NCBI RefSeq assembly: GCF_900099695.1
Contig: NZ_FNCY01000001.1
Span: 310,001-374,000 of the forward strand
Length of the DNA: 64,000 nt
Reading direction: 5' to 3'
From: Propionivibrio dicarboxylicus
GTDB lineage: Bacteria > Pseudomonadota > Gammaproteobacteria > Burkholderiales > Rhodocyclaceae
Positions 9,592 to 19,138 of this stretch are shown in pieces (the first letter of the stretch is position 1; each line of letters begins with the position of its first letter). The notes under the pieces are model-generated. The model was not told where the DNA came from and did not search any database. It saw only the letters and a program-made list of their open reading frames with translations. A program made the translations under genes and the position numbers.

Positions 9592-10329
9592 TCAGTCGGC
9601 CAGGAAGATGTCCCGGTAGGACACGTAGACCGAACCGGCGATGACCGGCAGGAGTACGAGAAACCCGAGGAACAGCGGCAAAGCCGCAAAAAAAGTCAGG
9701 ATCAGGACGATCAGCCCATAGACCAGGAAAGGCAGTGTATTTTTCGCGCAAGCGCCAAAACTCGCCTTGAGCGCCTCGACCGGTGCCATGCGATTGAAAT
9801 ACACGAGCGCCGGCGCGAACCAGAGCGCCATGAATAGCGGCACCGACAAGACCAGCGACAGCAGCATCGCAAGCGCCACGCCACCGAAGGCGACGCCCGC
9901 CCCGAGCATGCTCCCGGCCATCATCCCGCCAACCAGGCCACCGCCGCCAATCGCGAGGCCGACAAGAAAAATGCAGAACATGCCGAGCATATAAAAGAGG
10001 CCGATGATGACCAGGTTTCCGGTATTGGCCTTGAAGCCGGCGAAAAGATCACCCGCCTCCGGGGTCTCGCCGTTGAGCGTGCGCCGACAGGCATGCAGCA
10101 AGCCGGCCAGGAACACCGGCGTCAGAAGATTGCCCGCCAGCGTGCCGATCAAAGGCACGATCGACAAGCCCAACATCATGACCAGCAACAACAGCGACAG
10201 GATCAGCCATTGTCCCGGCTGCGCCATGAACACTGCCCAGCCTTGCCGCAACCAGTCGAAGGCATTGCCGGCATCGACGGTCCGGCTGTCGCCGGAGAAC
10301 GCCGGCGCGGCGAGCGGAAATTCATCCAT
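9592..10329 (-). CDS. BPSS1780-family membrane protein (second paralogue)
   Basis: A 245-residue polytopic membrane protein, paralogous to the gene 21 bp downstream. It has a soluble N-terminal segment of about 30 residues (VDAGNAFDWLRQGWAVF), then hydrophobic helices including a glycine-rich one (GLAIGGGGLVGGMMAGSMLGAG, of which the central repeat is visible at about residues 122-143). It ends GSVYVSYRDIFLAD. Function is unknown; the tail motif YVSYRDIF is the family marker. Probably co-transcribed with the DUF2782 gene and the nadD run. Confidence 0.75.
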   Translation of the reverse strand: MDEFPLAAPAFSGDSRTVDAGNAFDWLRQGWAVFMAQPGQWLILSLLLLVMMLGLSIVPLIGTLAGNLLTPVFLAGLLHACRRTLNGETPEAGDLFAGFKANTGNLVIIGLFYMLGMFCIFLVGLAIGGGGLVGGMMAGSMLGAGVAFGGVALAMLLSLVLSVPLFMALWFAPALVYFNRMAPVEALKASFGACAKNTLPFLVYGLIVLILTFFAALPLFLGFLVLLPVIAGSVYVSYRDIFLAD

Positions 10330-10347
10330 GGCCAGGGGTGGGTCGGA

Positions 10348-10686
10348 TCAGAAGGTACCGATTTCCCACAGCGGAACACTGATCTGCGTTCCCGCCGGGT
10401 TGTACGGCACGAGCACGCCATCGCCCTTCGGGTCGATCAGCGTATAGGGCACGCCATGCTCCGGCGTAACCACCACCTTGACGAGTATGCCATTGACCCG
10501 GTATTCCTCGATCATGTCTTCGCCGCGCTTGCGGATCGTCACCTGCGGCTCCACCGAATCGTCGATGACTTCCAGGGCGGGCGGCCGCGCGTCGTTCACC
10601 GGCGCCGGGATAGCTTGCCCCTGGGCGCCGACGGAACCCGCGCAAACACACAGCAGCAAGGCGAGAAGACTGGGCGATCGGGACAT
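10348..10686 (-). CDS. DUF2782 secreted protein
   Basis: A 112-residue protein with a signal peptide (MSRSPSLLALLLCVCAGSVGAQ) and a small beta-rich domain matching the DUF2782 type: TIRKRGEDMIEEYRVNGILVKVVVTPEHGVPYTLID. The ATG at 10686 was chosen because it begins the signal peptide directly; an upstream in-frame start adds nine unlikely residues. Function is unknown. The family is commonly near polA in betaproteobacteria, as here. Confidence 0.8.
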   Translation of the reverse strand: MSRSPSLLALLLCVCAGSVGAQGQAIPAPVNDARPPALEVIDDSVEPQVTIRKRGEDMIEEYRVNGILVKVVVTPEHGVPYTLIDPKGDGVLVPYNPAGTQISVPLWEIGTF

Positions 10687-10732
10687 GGCGGCTTTCCGGG
10701 CAGGACAGAACAAAGGGAATACTTACATTGTA

Positions 10733-11458
10733 TTACAGATTCAGCCACATCTCCCGCTCGGCAGGCAGCGGTGCAAAGCCGCGCGACTCGTAATGCTTGA
10801 AAATGGCATTGACGACATCCTCGGGCCGGTCGAGCACCTGGACAAGATCGAGGTCATCCCGCGAAATCATGCCTTCATCGACGAGCGTCGTCCGGAACCA
10901 GTCGACGAGCCCGCGCCAGAACGGCTCATGCACCAGGATGATCGGGATTTTCTGGCTCTTGCCGGTCTGGATCAAGGTCAGCGCCTCGAGCAGTTCGTCG
11001 AGCGTGCCGAAACCGCCGGGCATAACGACATAGGCATTGGCGAAGCGCACGAACATGTACTTGCGCGCAAAAAAGTGCCGGAAGGTCTGCGACAGATCCT
11101 GGTAGGAATTGGCCATCTGCTCGTGCGGTAGCTGGATATTCAGGCCGACGCTCGGCGACTTGCCGAAATAGGCGCCCTTGTTAGCCGCCTCCATGATGCC
11201 GGGGCCGCCACCGGAGATGACCGAAAAGCCCGAATCGGAGAGCTTGCGCGCGATTTCCTCGGTCAGCGCGTAAAACTCCGAACCGGGCTTGATCCGCGCG
11301 CTGCCGAAGATCGACACGGCCGGACGGATCGCCGCCAGGCGCTGCGTCGCCTCGACGAACTCTGACATAATGCCGAACACTCGCCAGGCCTCCTGCGAGG
11401 CGGCGAACTTGGAAGCGCCGGGATCAGCCAGCGGGGGGACTTTCTGTTTTTCGCTCAT
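10733..11458 (-). CDS. LOG-family protein (TIGR00730 Rossmann fold)
   Basis: A 241-residue lysine-decarboxylase-like protein. The family (LOG/YgdH/PpnN types) hydrolyses nucleoside monophosphates to free base and ribose phosphate. The signature MPGGFGTLDEL is present near residue 150 with an upstream GGGPGIMEAANKGA loop. The ATG at 11458 (MSEKQKVPPLADPG) is used because the longer frame upstream is antisense to polA. It is divergent from polA with only 12 bp between start codons. Confidence 0.88.
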   Translation of the reverse strand: MSEKQKVPPLADPGASKFAASQEAWRVFGIMSEFVEATQRLAAIRPAVSIFGSARIKPGSEFYALTEEIARKLSDSGFSVISGGGPGIMEAANKGAYFGKSPSVGLNIQLPHEQMANSYQDLSQTFRHFFARKYMFVRFANAYVVMPGGFGTLDELLEALTLIQTGKSQKIPIILVHEPFWRGLVDWFRTTLVDEGMISRDDLDLVQVLDRPEDVVNAIFKHYESRGFAPLPAEREMWLNL

Positions 11459-11470
11459 GGTGCCTTCTCG

Positions 11471-14224
11471 ATGACTAAGCCTATCCTGCTGCTGGTGGAC
11501 GGTTCGTCCTACCTCTACCGCGCCTTTCACGCCATGCCCGACCTGCGCAACTCGCAGAACGAGCCGACCGGCGCCATCTACGGCGTGCTCAACATGCTGC
11601 GGCGGCTGGACGGTGACTTCAAAGGACAGAACGTAGCTTACAAGGCTTGCGTCTTCGATGCCAAGGGCAAAACCTTCCGCGACGACTGGTACCCTGAATA
11701 CAAGGCCAACCGACCCTCGATGCCCGACGACCTCGCCGCCCAGATCGCGCCGATCCATGCCGGCGTCGCCGCGCTCGGTTGGCCGATCCTGATGGTCGAC
11801 GGCGTCGAGGCCGACGACGTCATCGGCACTCTGGCGTGCCAGGCCGCGGCGGAGGGACTCGACGTGGTCGTATCGACCGGCGACAAGGACCTTGCACAAC
11901 TCGTCACGCCGCAGGTTCGCCTGGTCAACACGATGAGCAACGAAACGCTCGATGAGGCCGGCGTGCTCGCCAAGTTCGGCGTTCCGCCGCAGCGGATCGT
12001 CGACTACCTGACACTGATCGGCGATGCCGTCGATAACGTTCCGGGCGTCAACAAGGTCGGCCCCAAGACCGCCGTCAAATGGCTGGCGCAATACGGATCG
12101 CTTGACGGCATCATTGCCGCGGCCGGCGACATCGGCGGCGTGGTCGGCGAAAACCTGCGCACCGCGCTCGATTTCCTGCCGCTCGGGCGACGCCTGGTCA
12201 CGGTCCGCTGCGACCTCGACCTGCCGCAACGCGCGACCGAACTCATCCCGCGGCCAACCGATCGCGAGCAACTTGTCGAACTCTTCACGCGCTACGAAAT
12301 GAAGTCCTGGCTGAAGGAAGTCAGTGAGCAGAACAAGGCGACGACGCCAGCAACCGCCATCGCCGCGCCCGTTTCACCCGTCTCGGACTCGCTGTTCGCG
12401 CCGGCACCGCGCCACTACACGACGATCCTCGACTGGCCGACATTCGACACCTGGCTCGACCGGATCGAAAAAACGCCGCTCGTTGCGCTCGACACCGAAA
12501 CCACCAGCCTCGACCCCTTCGCCGCACGCCTCGTCGGCATCTCGTTCGCCACCCGCGAAGGCGAGGCCGCCTATCTGCCGCTGGCGCACGACTATCCGGG
12601 CGCCCCGCAGCAACTGCCGCTCGACGCGGTGCTCGCCCGCCTCAAGCCCTGGCTCGAATCGCCGCGGCACGCCAAGATCGGCCAGCACCTCAAGTACGAC
12701 CAGCATGTCTTCGCCAATCACGGCATCGCGCTCGCCGGCGTCGTCCATGACACCTTGCTGCAGTCCTATGTGCTCGAGGCCGGCAGGTCCGGCGTGCGCG
12801 GCCATGATCTCGGCCAGCTGGCGCTGCGCCACCTCGGCCTCGCAACCATCGCCTACGAGGACCTGTGCGGCAAGGGCGTGCACCAGATTGGTTTCAACCA
12901 GGTCGCCATCGAACAGGCCGGCGAGTACGGCGCCGAAGACGCCGACCTCTGCCTGCAGCTACACGCCCGGCTTTTCCCGCAGATCGCCGCCGAAACCGGT
13001 CTCAAGCGGATCTACGAAACGATCGAGATTCCGGTCCGCGACATCCTGTACCGCATGGAGCGTACCGGCATCCTCATTGACAGCACGCTGCTGGCACGGC
13101 AAAGCGACGAACTCGGCAAGCGACTGCTCGAAATCGAGGGCCAGGCGCACGAACTGGCTGGCCAGCCGTTCAACATCAACTCACCGAAACAGTTGGCCGA
13201 GATTCTCTTCGACAAGCTGGGACTGCCAGTCAAGAAGAAGACGCCGTCGGGAACGCCATCGACCGACGAGGAGGTGCTCTCCGAACTCGCCCTCGACTAT
13301 CCGCTGCCAAAACTGCTGCTCGAATCCCGCCAACTCGCCAAACTCAAGGGCACCTATACCGACAAATTGCCGCGCATGGTCAATGCACAGACCGGTCGCG
13401 TGCACACCAGCTACGCCCAGGCCGTCGCGGTAACGGGACGACTGGCCTCGAGCGATCCCAACCTGCAGAACATCCCGGTCCGCACCAGCGAAGGCCGGCG
13501 TATCCGCGCCGCCTTCATCGCCGCACCAGGATGTCATATTGTCTCGGCCGACTATTCGCAGATCGAACTGCGCATCATGGCGCACCTCTCGCAGGACGCC
13601 CGGCTGATCGAAGCCTTTGCAAGCGGCGAGGACGTGCACCGCGCCACCGCCGCCGAGATTTTCGGCGTCACGCCGATCGAAGTCGGCGCCGATCAGCGCC
13701 GCGTTGCCAAGGTCATCAATTTCGGACTGATCTACGGCATGAGCGCTTTCGGCCTCGCGCGCCAGCTCGACCTCGAACGCAGTGCCGCGCAAAGCTACAT
13801 CGAACGGTATTTCGCCCGCTATCCCGGCGTCGCGCGCTACATGGAGCGCACGCGCAACGAGGCAAAAATGCAGGGTTACGTCGAAACCGTCTTTGGCCGC
13901 CGGCTCTGGCTGCCAGACATCACCGCAGCCCAGGTCGGACGCCGCCAGGGCGCCGAGCGCGCCGCCATCAATGCCCCCATGCAGGGCACTGCCGCCGATC
14001 TCATCAAACTGGCGATGATCGCGGTACAAGACTGGATCGATCGCGAGAGCCTGCAGACCCGACAAATCCTTCAAGTCCACGACGAAATCGTGCTGGAAGT
14101 TCCCGACCGCGAACTCGCTCGCGTGCGTGAGGAACTGCCGCCGCTGATGACCCGATTGGGCGGTCTTGGCGTCCCCTTGGCGGTCGAGGTCGGCGTCGGC
14201 GCCAACTGGGACGAAGCGCACTGA
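11471..14224 (+). CDS. polA: DNA polymerase I
   Basis: A 917-residue DNA polymerase I for Okazaki fragment processing and repair. The 5'-3' exonuclease domain spans about residues 1-290 (LLLVDGSSYLYRAFHA start). The proofreading domain retains its catalytic acids in ALDTETTSLDP near residue 340. The polymerase domain has motif A SADYSQIELRIMAHLS near residue 690 and motif C QVHDEIVLEVP near 867. All three activities therefore look intact. Its promoter must lie in or near the divergent LOG gene, because the gap is only 12 bp. Confidence 0.97.
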   Translation: MTKPILLLVDGSSYLYRAFHAMPDLRNSQNEPTGAIYGVLNMLRRLDGDFKGQNVAYKACVFDAKGKTFRDDWYPEYKANRPSMPDDLAAQIAPIHAGVAALGWPILMVDGVEADDVIGTLACQAAAEGLDVVVSTGDKDLAQLVTPQVRLVNTMSNETLDEAGVLAKFGVPPQRIVDYLTLIGDAVDNVPGVNKVGPKTAVKWLAQYGSLDGIIAAAGDIGGVVGENLRTALDFLPLGRRLVTVRCDLDLPQRATELIPRPTDREQLVELFTRYEMKSWLKEVSEQNKATTPATAIAAPVSPVSDSLFAPAPRHYTTILDWPTFDTWLDRIEKTPLVALDTETTSLDPFAARLVGISFATREGEAAYLPLAHDYPGAPQQLPLDAVLARLKPWLESPRHAKIGQHLKYDQHVFANHGIALAGVVHDTLLQSYVLEAGRSGVRGHDLGQLALRHLGLATIAYEDLCGKGVHQIGFNQVAIEQAGEYGAEDADLCLQLHARLFPQIAAETGLKRIYETIEIPVRDILYRMERTGILIDSTLLARQSDELGKRLLEIEGQAHELAGQPFNINSPKQLAEILFDKLGLPVKKKTPSGTPSTDEEVLSELALDYPLPKLLLESRQLAKLKGTYTDKLPRMVNAQTGRVHTSYAQAVAVTGRLASSDPNLQNIPVRTSEGRRIRAAFIAAPGCHIVSADYSQIELRIMAHLSQDARLIEAFASGEDVHRATAAEIFGVTPIEVGADQRRVAKVINFGLIYGMSAFGLARQLDLERSAAQSYIERYFARYPGVARYMERTRNEAKMQGYVETVFGRRLWLPDITAAQVGRRQGAERAAINAPMQGTAADLIKLAMIAVQDWIDRESLQTRQILQVHDEIVLEVPDRELARVREELPPLMTRLGGLGVPLAVEVGVGANWDEAH

Positions 14225-14294
14225 GGCGACGTCGAAATAAATACAAAAGCATTACAAGGCAAGAAGGGATCAACTCTGCATATTTGAGAGTAAT

Positions 14295-17200
14295 ATGGGG
14301 ACGATGAGGAGAAGCGATGTGAATGAGTCCGACGCCGTGTCGTCAAAAGATCCGCTCATTGCTCCTGGCCCGCACGGCCTGAAGCTGGCGGTCTTCGTCG
14401 CGCTCTTCCTTGCATTCATCATTCCTTCCTTCACTTTCTACCTGATCCAGACCTCGTCGTCGGAAGCGCGCGCCCGCGCGGCGCTGGAAACGGATCTCGT
14501 CAGCGTATCGAAGGCGCTCGAAGCGTCGCTGCGCGGCGCGCTCTGGGATTTTTCCGAAGCCAATACGATTGAAATCGTGCGTGCCTTCATGGAGGACCGG
14601 CGCATCACCTCGATCACGGTCATCGACGCCCTGTCAGGGAAACCGGTGGCCGACCTCCGCTCGCCGCAGGACAATCCGGCCACCACCGTCCATCGCGAGG
14701 CCGTCATCGATTACAAGGGCAATGTCGTCGGCCGCTTCCGCCTCGGCATGTCGATGGATTCCTATCTTGACGCCGACCGGCGGCAATCGCGCGCGAACCT
14801 TCTGCAGCAATCGATCATCATCGCCCTCTCGCTGACCCTGATCGCACTGGTGCTGCGCACGCGGCTGATCGGTCCGCTGAACCGGCTCAACCGGGCCGCG
14901 CAACGGATTGCCGACGAAGATCTGCAATCGCCGATCGTCGCCGATTATCCCGACGAACTCGGACGTGTGGCGCTGTCGATGGAGAGCATGCGCACCCGCC
15001 TGCTCGCCGCGTTCGAGGATCTCCGGCGCAAGAACGCGATGCTGGAAAGCCTGAACGACCTGTCATCGGACTGGATCTGGGAGCAGGACGAGCACTACCG
15101 CTTCACCTATGTCTCGTCGAATTTCTACCGGCTTTCGCTGGGGAACGAATCGCTGCTGGGCAAAAGTCGCTGGGAAATGCCCTCGACACTGACCGAAGAA
15201 GACTGGAAGGCGCACCGGGCTTGCCTCGATGCGCACCAACCCTTCCGCGACCTCGAGTTCGGCGCATTGGGACGGGACGGCTCGCTGATCGGCTATCGCA
15301 GCATTTCTGGCATTCCCGTATTCGCCGACGACGGACGTTTCATCGGCTATCGCGGCACCGGCAAGGACATCACCTCACGCAAGCGCGCCGAAGAAGCCCT
15401 GCGTGCCAGCGAATCCCGCTTCCAGGCGCTGTTTGAGAAATCGCCCTTGCCGCTCTCGCTGACGGACACCTTGTCGCCCAAGGAAGCGCGGATCATCGAT
15501 CCAACCCGCAACGAGGCCTGGTTCGAACTCTTCGGCTACCCGCACGACGGTGTGCGCAGAAAGACCGCCGCGGAATTCAATTTCTGGGTCAATCCCGAAG
15601 ATCGCAACACCTATTTCGGCGCACTCGAGCAGTACGGCCGATGCGAACTGGAGGCCTGGGTACGGCGTGCCGACGGGCAACAGCTGAAAATCCTCCATTC
15701 ATCGCGGCTGATCGAGCAGGACGGCCACCGCCTGATTCTCTGCGCCTACATCGACATGACCGAACAGCGACGGGTGGAACAGGCCCTGCGCGACCTCAAC
15801 ACGACGCTTGAAGAACGCATCGGCGAGCGAACCGCCGAACTTGAGGCAGCCAAGCTGGCAGCCGAAGCGGCCAACGTCGCCAAGAGCACCTTCCTCGCCA
15901 ACATGAGCCACGAAATCCGCACGCCGATGAACGCCATTATCGGCCTGACACACCTGCTCAGGCGAGAGGTCACCGAAGGACAGACCGTACGCCGGCTCGA
16001 AAAAATCGACACTTCGGCCCAACATCTCCTCGGCATCATCAACGACATTCTCGACCTCTCGAAAATCGAGGCCGGCAAGCTCATTCTCGAAAGTTACGAT
16101 TTCTCGGTCGACCAGTTGATCGTCAGCATCGCCGACATGGTGCGCGACCGCGTCACCAGCAAGAATCTCGAATTGATCGTCGACACCGACCACCTGCCGC
16201 CGATGATGCACGGCGACGGCAAACGGCTCGGACAGATCCTGCTCAATTTCGTCAGCAACGCGGTCAAGTTCACCGAAGTCGGGCAGGTGCTCCTGCGCTG
16301 CCGCATCATTCACCGGCGGGGCGACATCCTGATCATCCGCTTCGAGGTCATCGACACCGGCATCGGCATAACGCAGGAACAACAACTGCATCTGTTCGAA
16401 GCTTTCGAACAAGCCAATGCCTCGACCACCCGCGAATTCGGCGGCACCGGCCTCGGCCTGGCGATCTGCCGACGCCTGGCGACGCTGATGGATGGCACGG
16501 TCGGCTGCACGAGCGAGCCCTCCAAGGGCAGCTGTTTCTGGCTCGAGTTGCCGCTGCGCGCACTCAACGATGTCTCCTGGCCGCAGATCGGACAGGAGCT
16601 ACGCCGGACGGTCCGCATACTGATCGTCGACGACCTCGAAGAAGCCCGCGAACCGCTGCTGGCCACGCTCGAAAACCTGGGCTTGCAAGGCAAAGCCGTT
16701 GCCTCCGGCGAGGCCGCGATCAACGCGGTCGTCGAAGCCGACCAGGCGGGACGTCCGTTCGACGTCGCGCTGATCGACTGGCAGATGCCCGGCATGGACG
16801 GTTACGCGACGGCCAGACGCCTGAATGGTCTGCCGATCGAGCGGAAGCCAAAATTGATCATGGTTTCGGCCAACGGCAACCAGCAGGACTCCAGCGAGCA
16901 TGCCAACTCCGGTTTCGCGGCTTTTCTCCCGAAGCCGGTCACCTCATCCTCGCTCTACGACGCCCTACTCCTGCTGCTGGAACCGCGGCAGCAGGAGTCG
17001 GCGACATCAAACCGAAACGCACGGGAAACGCTAACGCCCGGACCGGCAACCCTGCTGCTGGTGGAGGACAACCCGATCAACCAGGAGGTCGCACGCGACC
17101 TTCTGAGCATGGCCAGCCTGACCGTCGACGTTGCCAGCGATGGCATCGAGGCGCTCGAAAAAGCGACAAAGCGCCGTTACGACCTGATCCTGATGGACGT

Positions 17201-17837
17201 GCAGATGCCGCGCATGGATGGCCTCGAAGCCACCCGCCGGCTGCGGCAGATGCCCGAATACGCCACCACGCCGATCCTGGCGATGACCGCCAACGCTTTC
17301 TCGGTCGATCGTGCGCGCTGCCTCGACGCCGGGATGAACGACCATGTCGCCAAACCCGTCGATCCCGACCAGCTGTTCGAGGCGCTGACCCGCTGGCTCG
17401 TTCCCGCTGCCGCCGCGGAAAACACTGCGCCCCCTCCGCCGGCAACGACGCCGCCGGAAAAACGCAGCGCCACCGAGACGGCATCGCTCGATTTTGACGG
17501 CCTGCTCCGCCGCTTCGGCGGTCGCACCGAATTCGTCGCCAAGCTGCTCCACTCTTCGCTCGACTACTATGCCGAGACGCCGCAGAAACTGGCCGAATTC
17601 ATCGCCACTGGCGACATTGCCGAAATCGGACGCATCGCGCATGGACTCAAGGGTACCGGCGGCAACCTGATGGCCAACCGCTTGCGTGAAGTCGCCCAGC
17701 AGACACAGGCCGCGGCGCGCACCGGCGAACCCGACACCCTAGCGCTCGCGCGTGAACTGAAAACCAGCCTCGAAGCAGTCCTCGGCGCCTGCCGGAACTG
17801 GCTCGCCAACACCCCGCAACAGACGAAACCCTCATGA
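14295..17837 (+). CDS. Hybrid sensor histidine kinase with two receiver domains and HPt
   Basis: An 1180-residue inner-membrane kinase. Order seen: TM helix (about 32-52), periplasmic sensor region (about 53-173), second TM (about 175-193), HAMP (about 194-245), two PAS domains (about 255-370 and 375-500), HisKA with His539 in SHEIRTPMN, HATPase_c ending near 755 (GTGLGLAICRR), a receiver with Asp828 (LIDWQMPGMDG), a second receiver with Asp968 (LMDVQMPRMDG), and a C-terminal HPt with His1116 (IAHGLKGTGGNL). All phosphotransfer residues are present. The stop overlaps the next gene as ATGA, so the HD-GYP regulator is the likely output partner. The signal is unknown. Confidence 0.93.
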   Translation: MGTMRRSDVNESDAVSSKDPLIAPGPHGLKLAVFVALFLAFIIPSFTFYLIQTSSSEARARAALETDLVSVSKALEASLRGALWDFSEANTIEIVRAFMEDRRITSITVIDALSGKPVADLRSPQDNPATTVHREAVIDYKGNVVGRFRLGMSMDSYLDADRRQSRANLLQQSIIIALSLTLIALVLRTRLIGPLNRLNRAAQRIADEDLQSPIVADYPDELGRVALSMESMRTRLLAAFEDLRRKNAMLESLNDLSSDWIWEQDEHYRFTYVSSNFYRLSLGNESLLGKSRWEMPSTLTEEDWKAHRACLDAHQPFRDLEFGALGRDGSLIGYRSISGIPVFADDGRFIGYRGTGKDITSRKRAEEALRASESRFQALFEKSPLPLSLTDTLSPKEARIIDPTRNEAWFELFGYPHDGVRRKTAAEFNFWVNPEDRNTYFGALEQYGRCELEAWVRRADGQQLKILHSSRLIEQDGHRLILCAYIDMTEQRRVEQALRDLNTTLEERIGERTAELEAAKLAAEAANVAKSTFLANMSHEIRTPMNAIIGLTHLLRREVTEGQTVRRLEKIDTSAQHLLGIINDILDLSKIEAGKLILESYDFSVDQLIVSIADMVRDRVTSKNLELIVDTDHLPPMMHGDGKRLGQILLNFVSNAVKFTEVGQVLLRCRIIHRRGDILIIRFEVIDTGIGITQEQQLHLFEAFEQANASTTREFGGTGLGLAICRRLATLMDGTVGCTSEPSKGSCFWLELPLRALNDVSWPQIGQELRRTVRILIVDDLEEAREPLLATLENLGLQGKAVASGEAAINAVVEADQAGRPFDVALIDWQMPGMDGYATARRLNGLPIERKPKLIMVSANGNQQDSSEHANSGFAAFLPKPVTSSSLYDALLLLLEPRQQESATSNRNARETLTPGPATLLLVEDNPINQEVARDLLSMASLTVDVASDGIEALEKATKRRYDLILMDVQMPRMDGLEATRRLRQMPEYATTPILAMTANAFSVDRARCLDAGMNDHVAKPVDPDQLFEALTRWLVPAAAAENTAPPPPATTPPEKRSATETASLDFDGLLRRFGGRTEFVAKLLHSSLDYYAETPQKLAEFIATGDIAEIGRIAHGLKGTGGNLMANRLREVAQQTQAAARTGEPDTLALARELKTSLEAVLGACRNWLANTPQQTKPS

Positions 17838-18985
17838 GACAAAAGGTCATCGCCGTCGACGATCAACCCGACAATCTCCTGATCATCGAGGACTATCTCG
17901 GCAAGAATTACGACGTCATCACCTTCAACCTTGGTCAGGCGATGATCGACTACTTCGAGTCCGGCAACAAAGCCGACCTCGTGCTTCTTGACATCGTCAT
18001 GCCAATGCCAGACGGCTATGCCCTGTGCAACTGGCTCAAGAGCAACCCGATCACGCGCGACATCCCGGTCATCTTCCTCACCGGTCTGGAAAGTACCGAC
18101 GAGGAAGCCTATGCGCTGTCGATCGGCGCCGAAGACTTCCTGCATAAGCCGCTGTCGCCACCGGTGCTCGGCGCCCGCGTCCGCAACCATCTTTTGCTCA
18201 GCCAAGTGCGTCACGCCCTGCAGAACCAGAACCGGGGGCTGGAAAAGCTGGTGATCGAGCGGACACGCAAGATCCAGGAACAATCGGACGAGCTGATGCG
18301 GCGCACGGAACAACTCATCTCGGCACAAAGCGCGATCATTTCCGCCTTCTGCGCCCTCGTCGAGGCGCGCGACAACGAAACCGGCAACCACGTCCGGCGG
18401 ACGCAGCATTACCTGCTCGCCTTGTGCGAAAAGCTCGTCCGGCACCCGCGTTTCGCCGCCGAACTCACCCAGACCAACATTCAGCTGATGTTCAAATCGG
18501 CGCCGCTGCACGACATCGGCAAGGTCGCGATTCCCGACCATATCCTGCTCAAACCCGGCAAGCTGACGCCGGACGAGCGCCTGATCATGCAACGACACGC
18601 CGAATTCGGCGCCGAAGCGATCGCCGCGGCCGAGCGCGAAATCGGCGAAGGCAGCGCCAGCTTCCTTGGCTACGCACGCCAGATCGCGCTGACACACCAT
18701 GAGCGCTGGGATGGCAGCGGCTACCCGCGGGGCCTGGCCGGCGACGCCATTCCCCTGGCCGGGCGGCTGATGGCGGTCGCCGACGTCTACGATGCACTGA
18801 TTTCGCGGCGCAGCTACAAACCCGCGTTCCCGCACGACGAAGCCGTCGACATCATGCGCGCCGAACGCGGCCGCCATTTCGATCCCGACATCCTCGACTG
18901 CATGCTCGACTGCGCCGAAAAGTTCGAGGACATCGCCCGTTGTTTCGCCGACCCACCTGCGGACACTACAGAGTCGACTACGTAA
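17834..18985 (+). CDS. Response regulator with HD-GYP c-di-GMP phosphodiesterase domain
   Basis: A 383-residue two-component output protein. The receiver (1-120) has Asp9/Asp10 and phospho-acceptor Asp53 (LVLLDIVMPMPDG). A helical linker leads to an HD-GYP domain with the catalytic LHDIGKVAIPD and HHERWDGSGYPRGL motifs (the GYP triad is intact), so hydrolysis of cyclic di-GMP is expected. The start codon overlaps the hybrid kinase stop by 4 bp, implying a dedicated phosphorelay. Transcription probably ends at the hairpin at 19104. Confidence 0.93.
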   Translation: MRQKVIAVDDQPDNLLIIEDYLGKNYDVITFNLGQAMIDYFESGNKADLVLLDIVMPMPDGYALCNWLKSNPITRDIPVIFLTGLESTDEEAYALSIGAEDFLHKPLSPPVLGARVRNHLLLSQVRHALQNQNRGLEKLVIERTRKIQEQSDELMRRTEQLISAQSAIISAFCALVEARDNETGNHVRRTQHYLLALCEKLVRHPRFAAELTQTNIQLMFKSAPLHDIGKVAIPDHILLKPGKLTPDERLIMQRHAEFGAEAIAAAEREIGEGSASFLGYARQIALTHHERWDGSGYPRGLAGDAIPLAGRLMAVADVYDALISRRSYKPAFPHDEAVDIMRAERGRHFDPDILDCMLDCAEKFEDIARCFADPPADTTESTT

Positions 18986-18988
18986 TTC

Positions 18989-19075
18989 CCGCAATTCTTT
19001 GCGGAAAGTACGGATTGCGCCAAAAATCCAGATACGTCATTCTGTCTTCGGGTTAGGGCCGGTCCTTCTGGACCG
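18989..19075 (+). other. Two small hairpins in the 3' untranslated region of the HD-GYP gene
   Basis: Two tight palindromes precede the terminator: CCGCAA-TTCT-TTGCGG (18989-19004) and CGGTCC-TTCT-GGACCG (19060-19075), each with a 6-bp stem and the same TTCT loop. They may protect the 3' end or belong to a 3'-UTR-derived small RNA. No promoter or open frame is evident in the 153-bp gap, so this is only a structural observation. Confidence 0.35.
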
Positions 19076-19103
19076 CATATCTTCCCCATGACATACCCCC
19101 CTC

Positions 19104-19131
19104 AGGCGCCCTCGTGGCGCCTTTTTTTTTT
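19104..19131 (+). terminator. Rho-independent terminator after the phosphorelay operon
   Basis: A perfect 7-bp stem AGGCGCC/GGCGCCT with loop CTCGT, followed directly by ten T residues. The orientation ends plus-strand transcripts from polA or the kinase operon, just before the convergent MaoC-like gene. Confidence 0.9.
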
Positions 19132-19138
19132 GCCCCAT

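Noticed and set aside
10733-12271. LOG protein as a 512-residue fusion
   Set aside because: The N-terminal half is antisense to polA; the family start at 11458 explains the gene.
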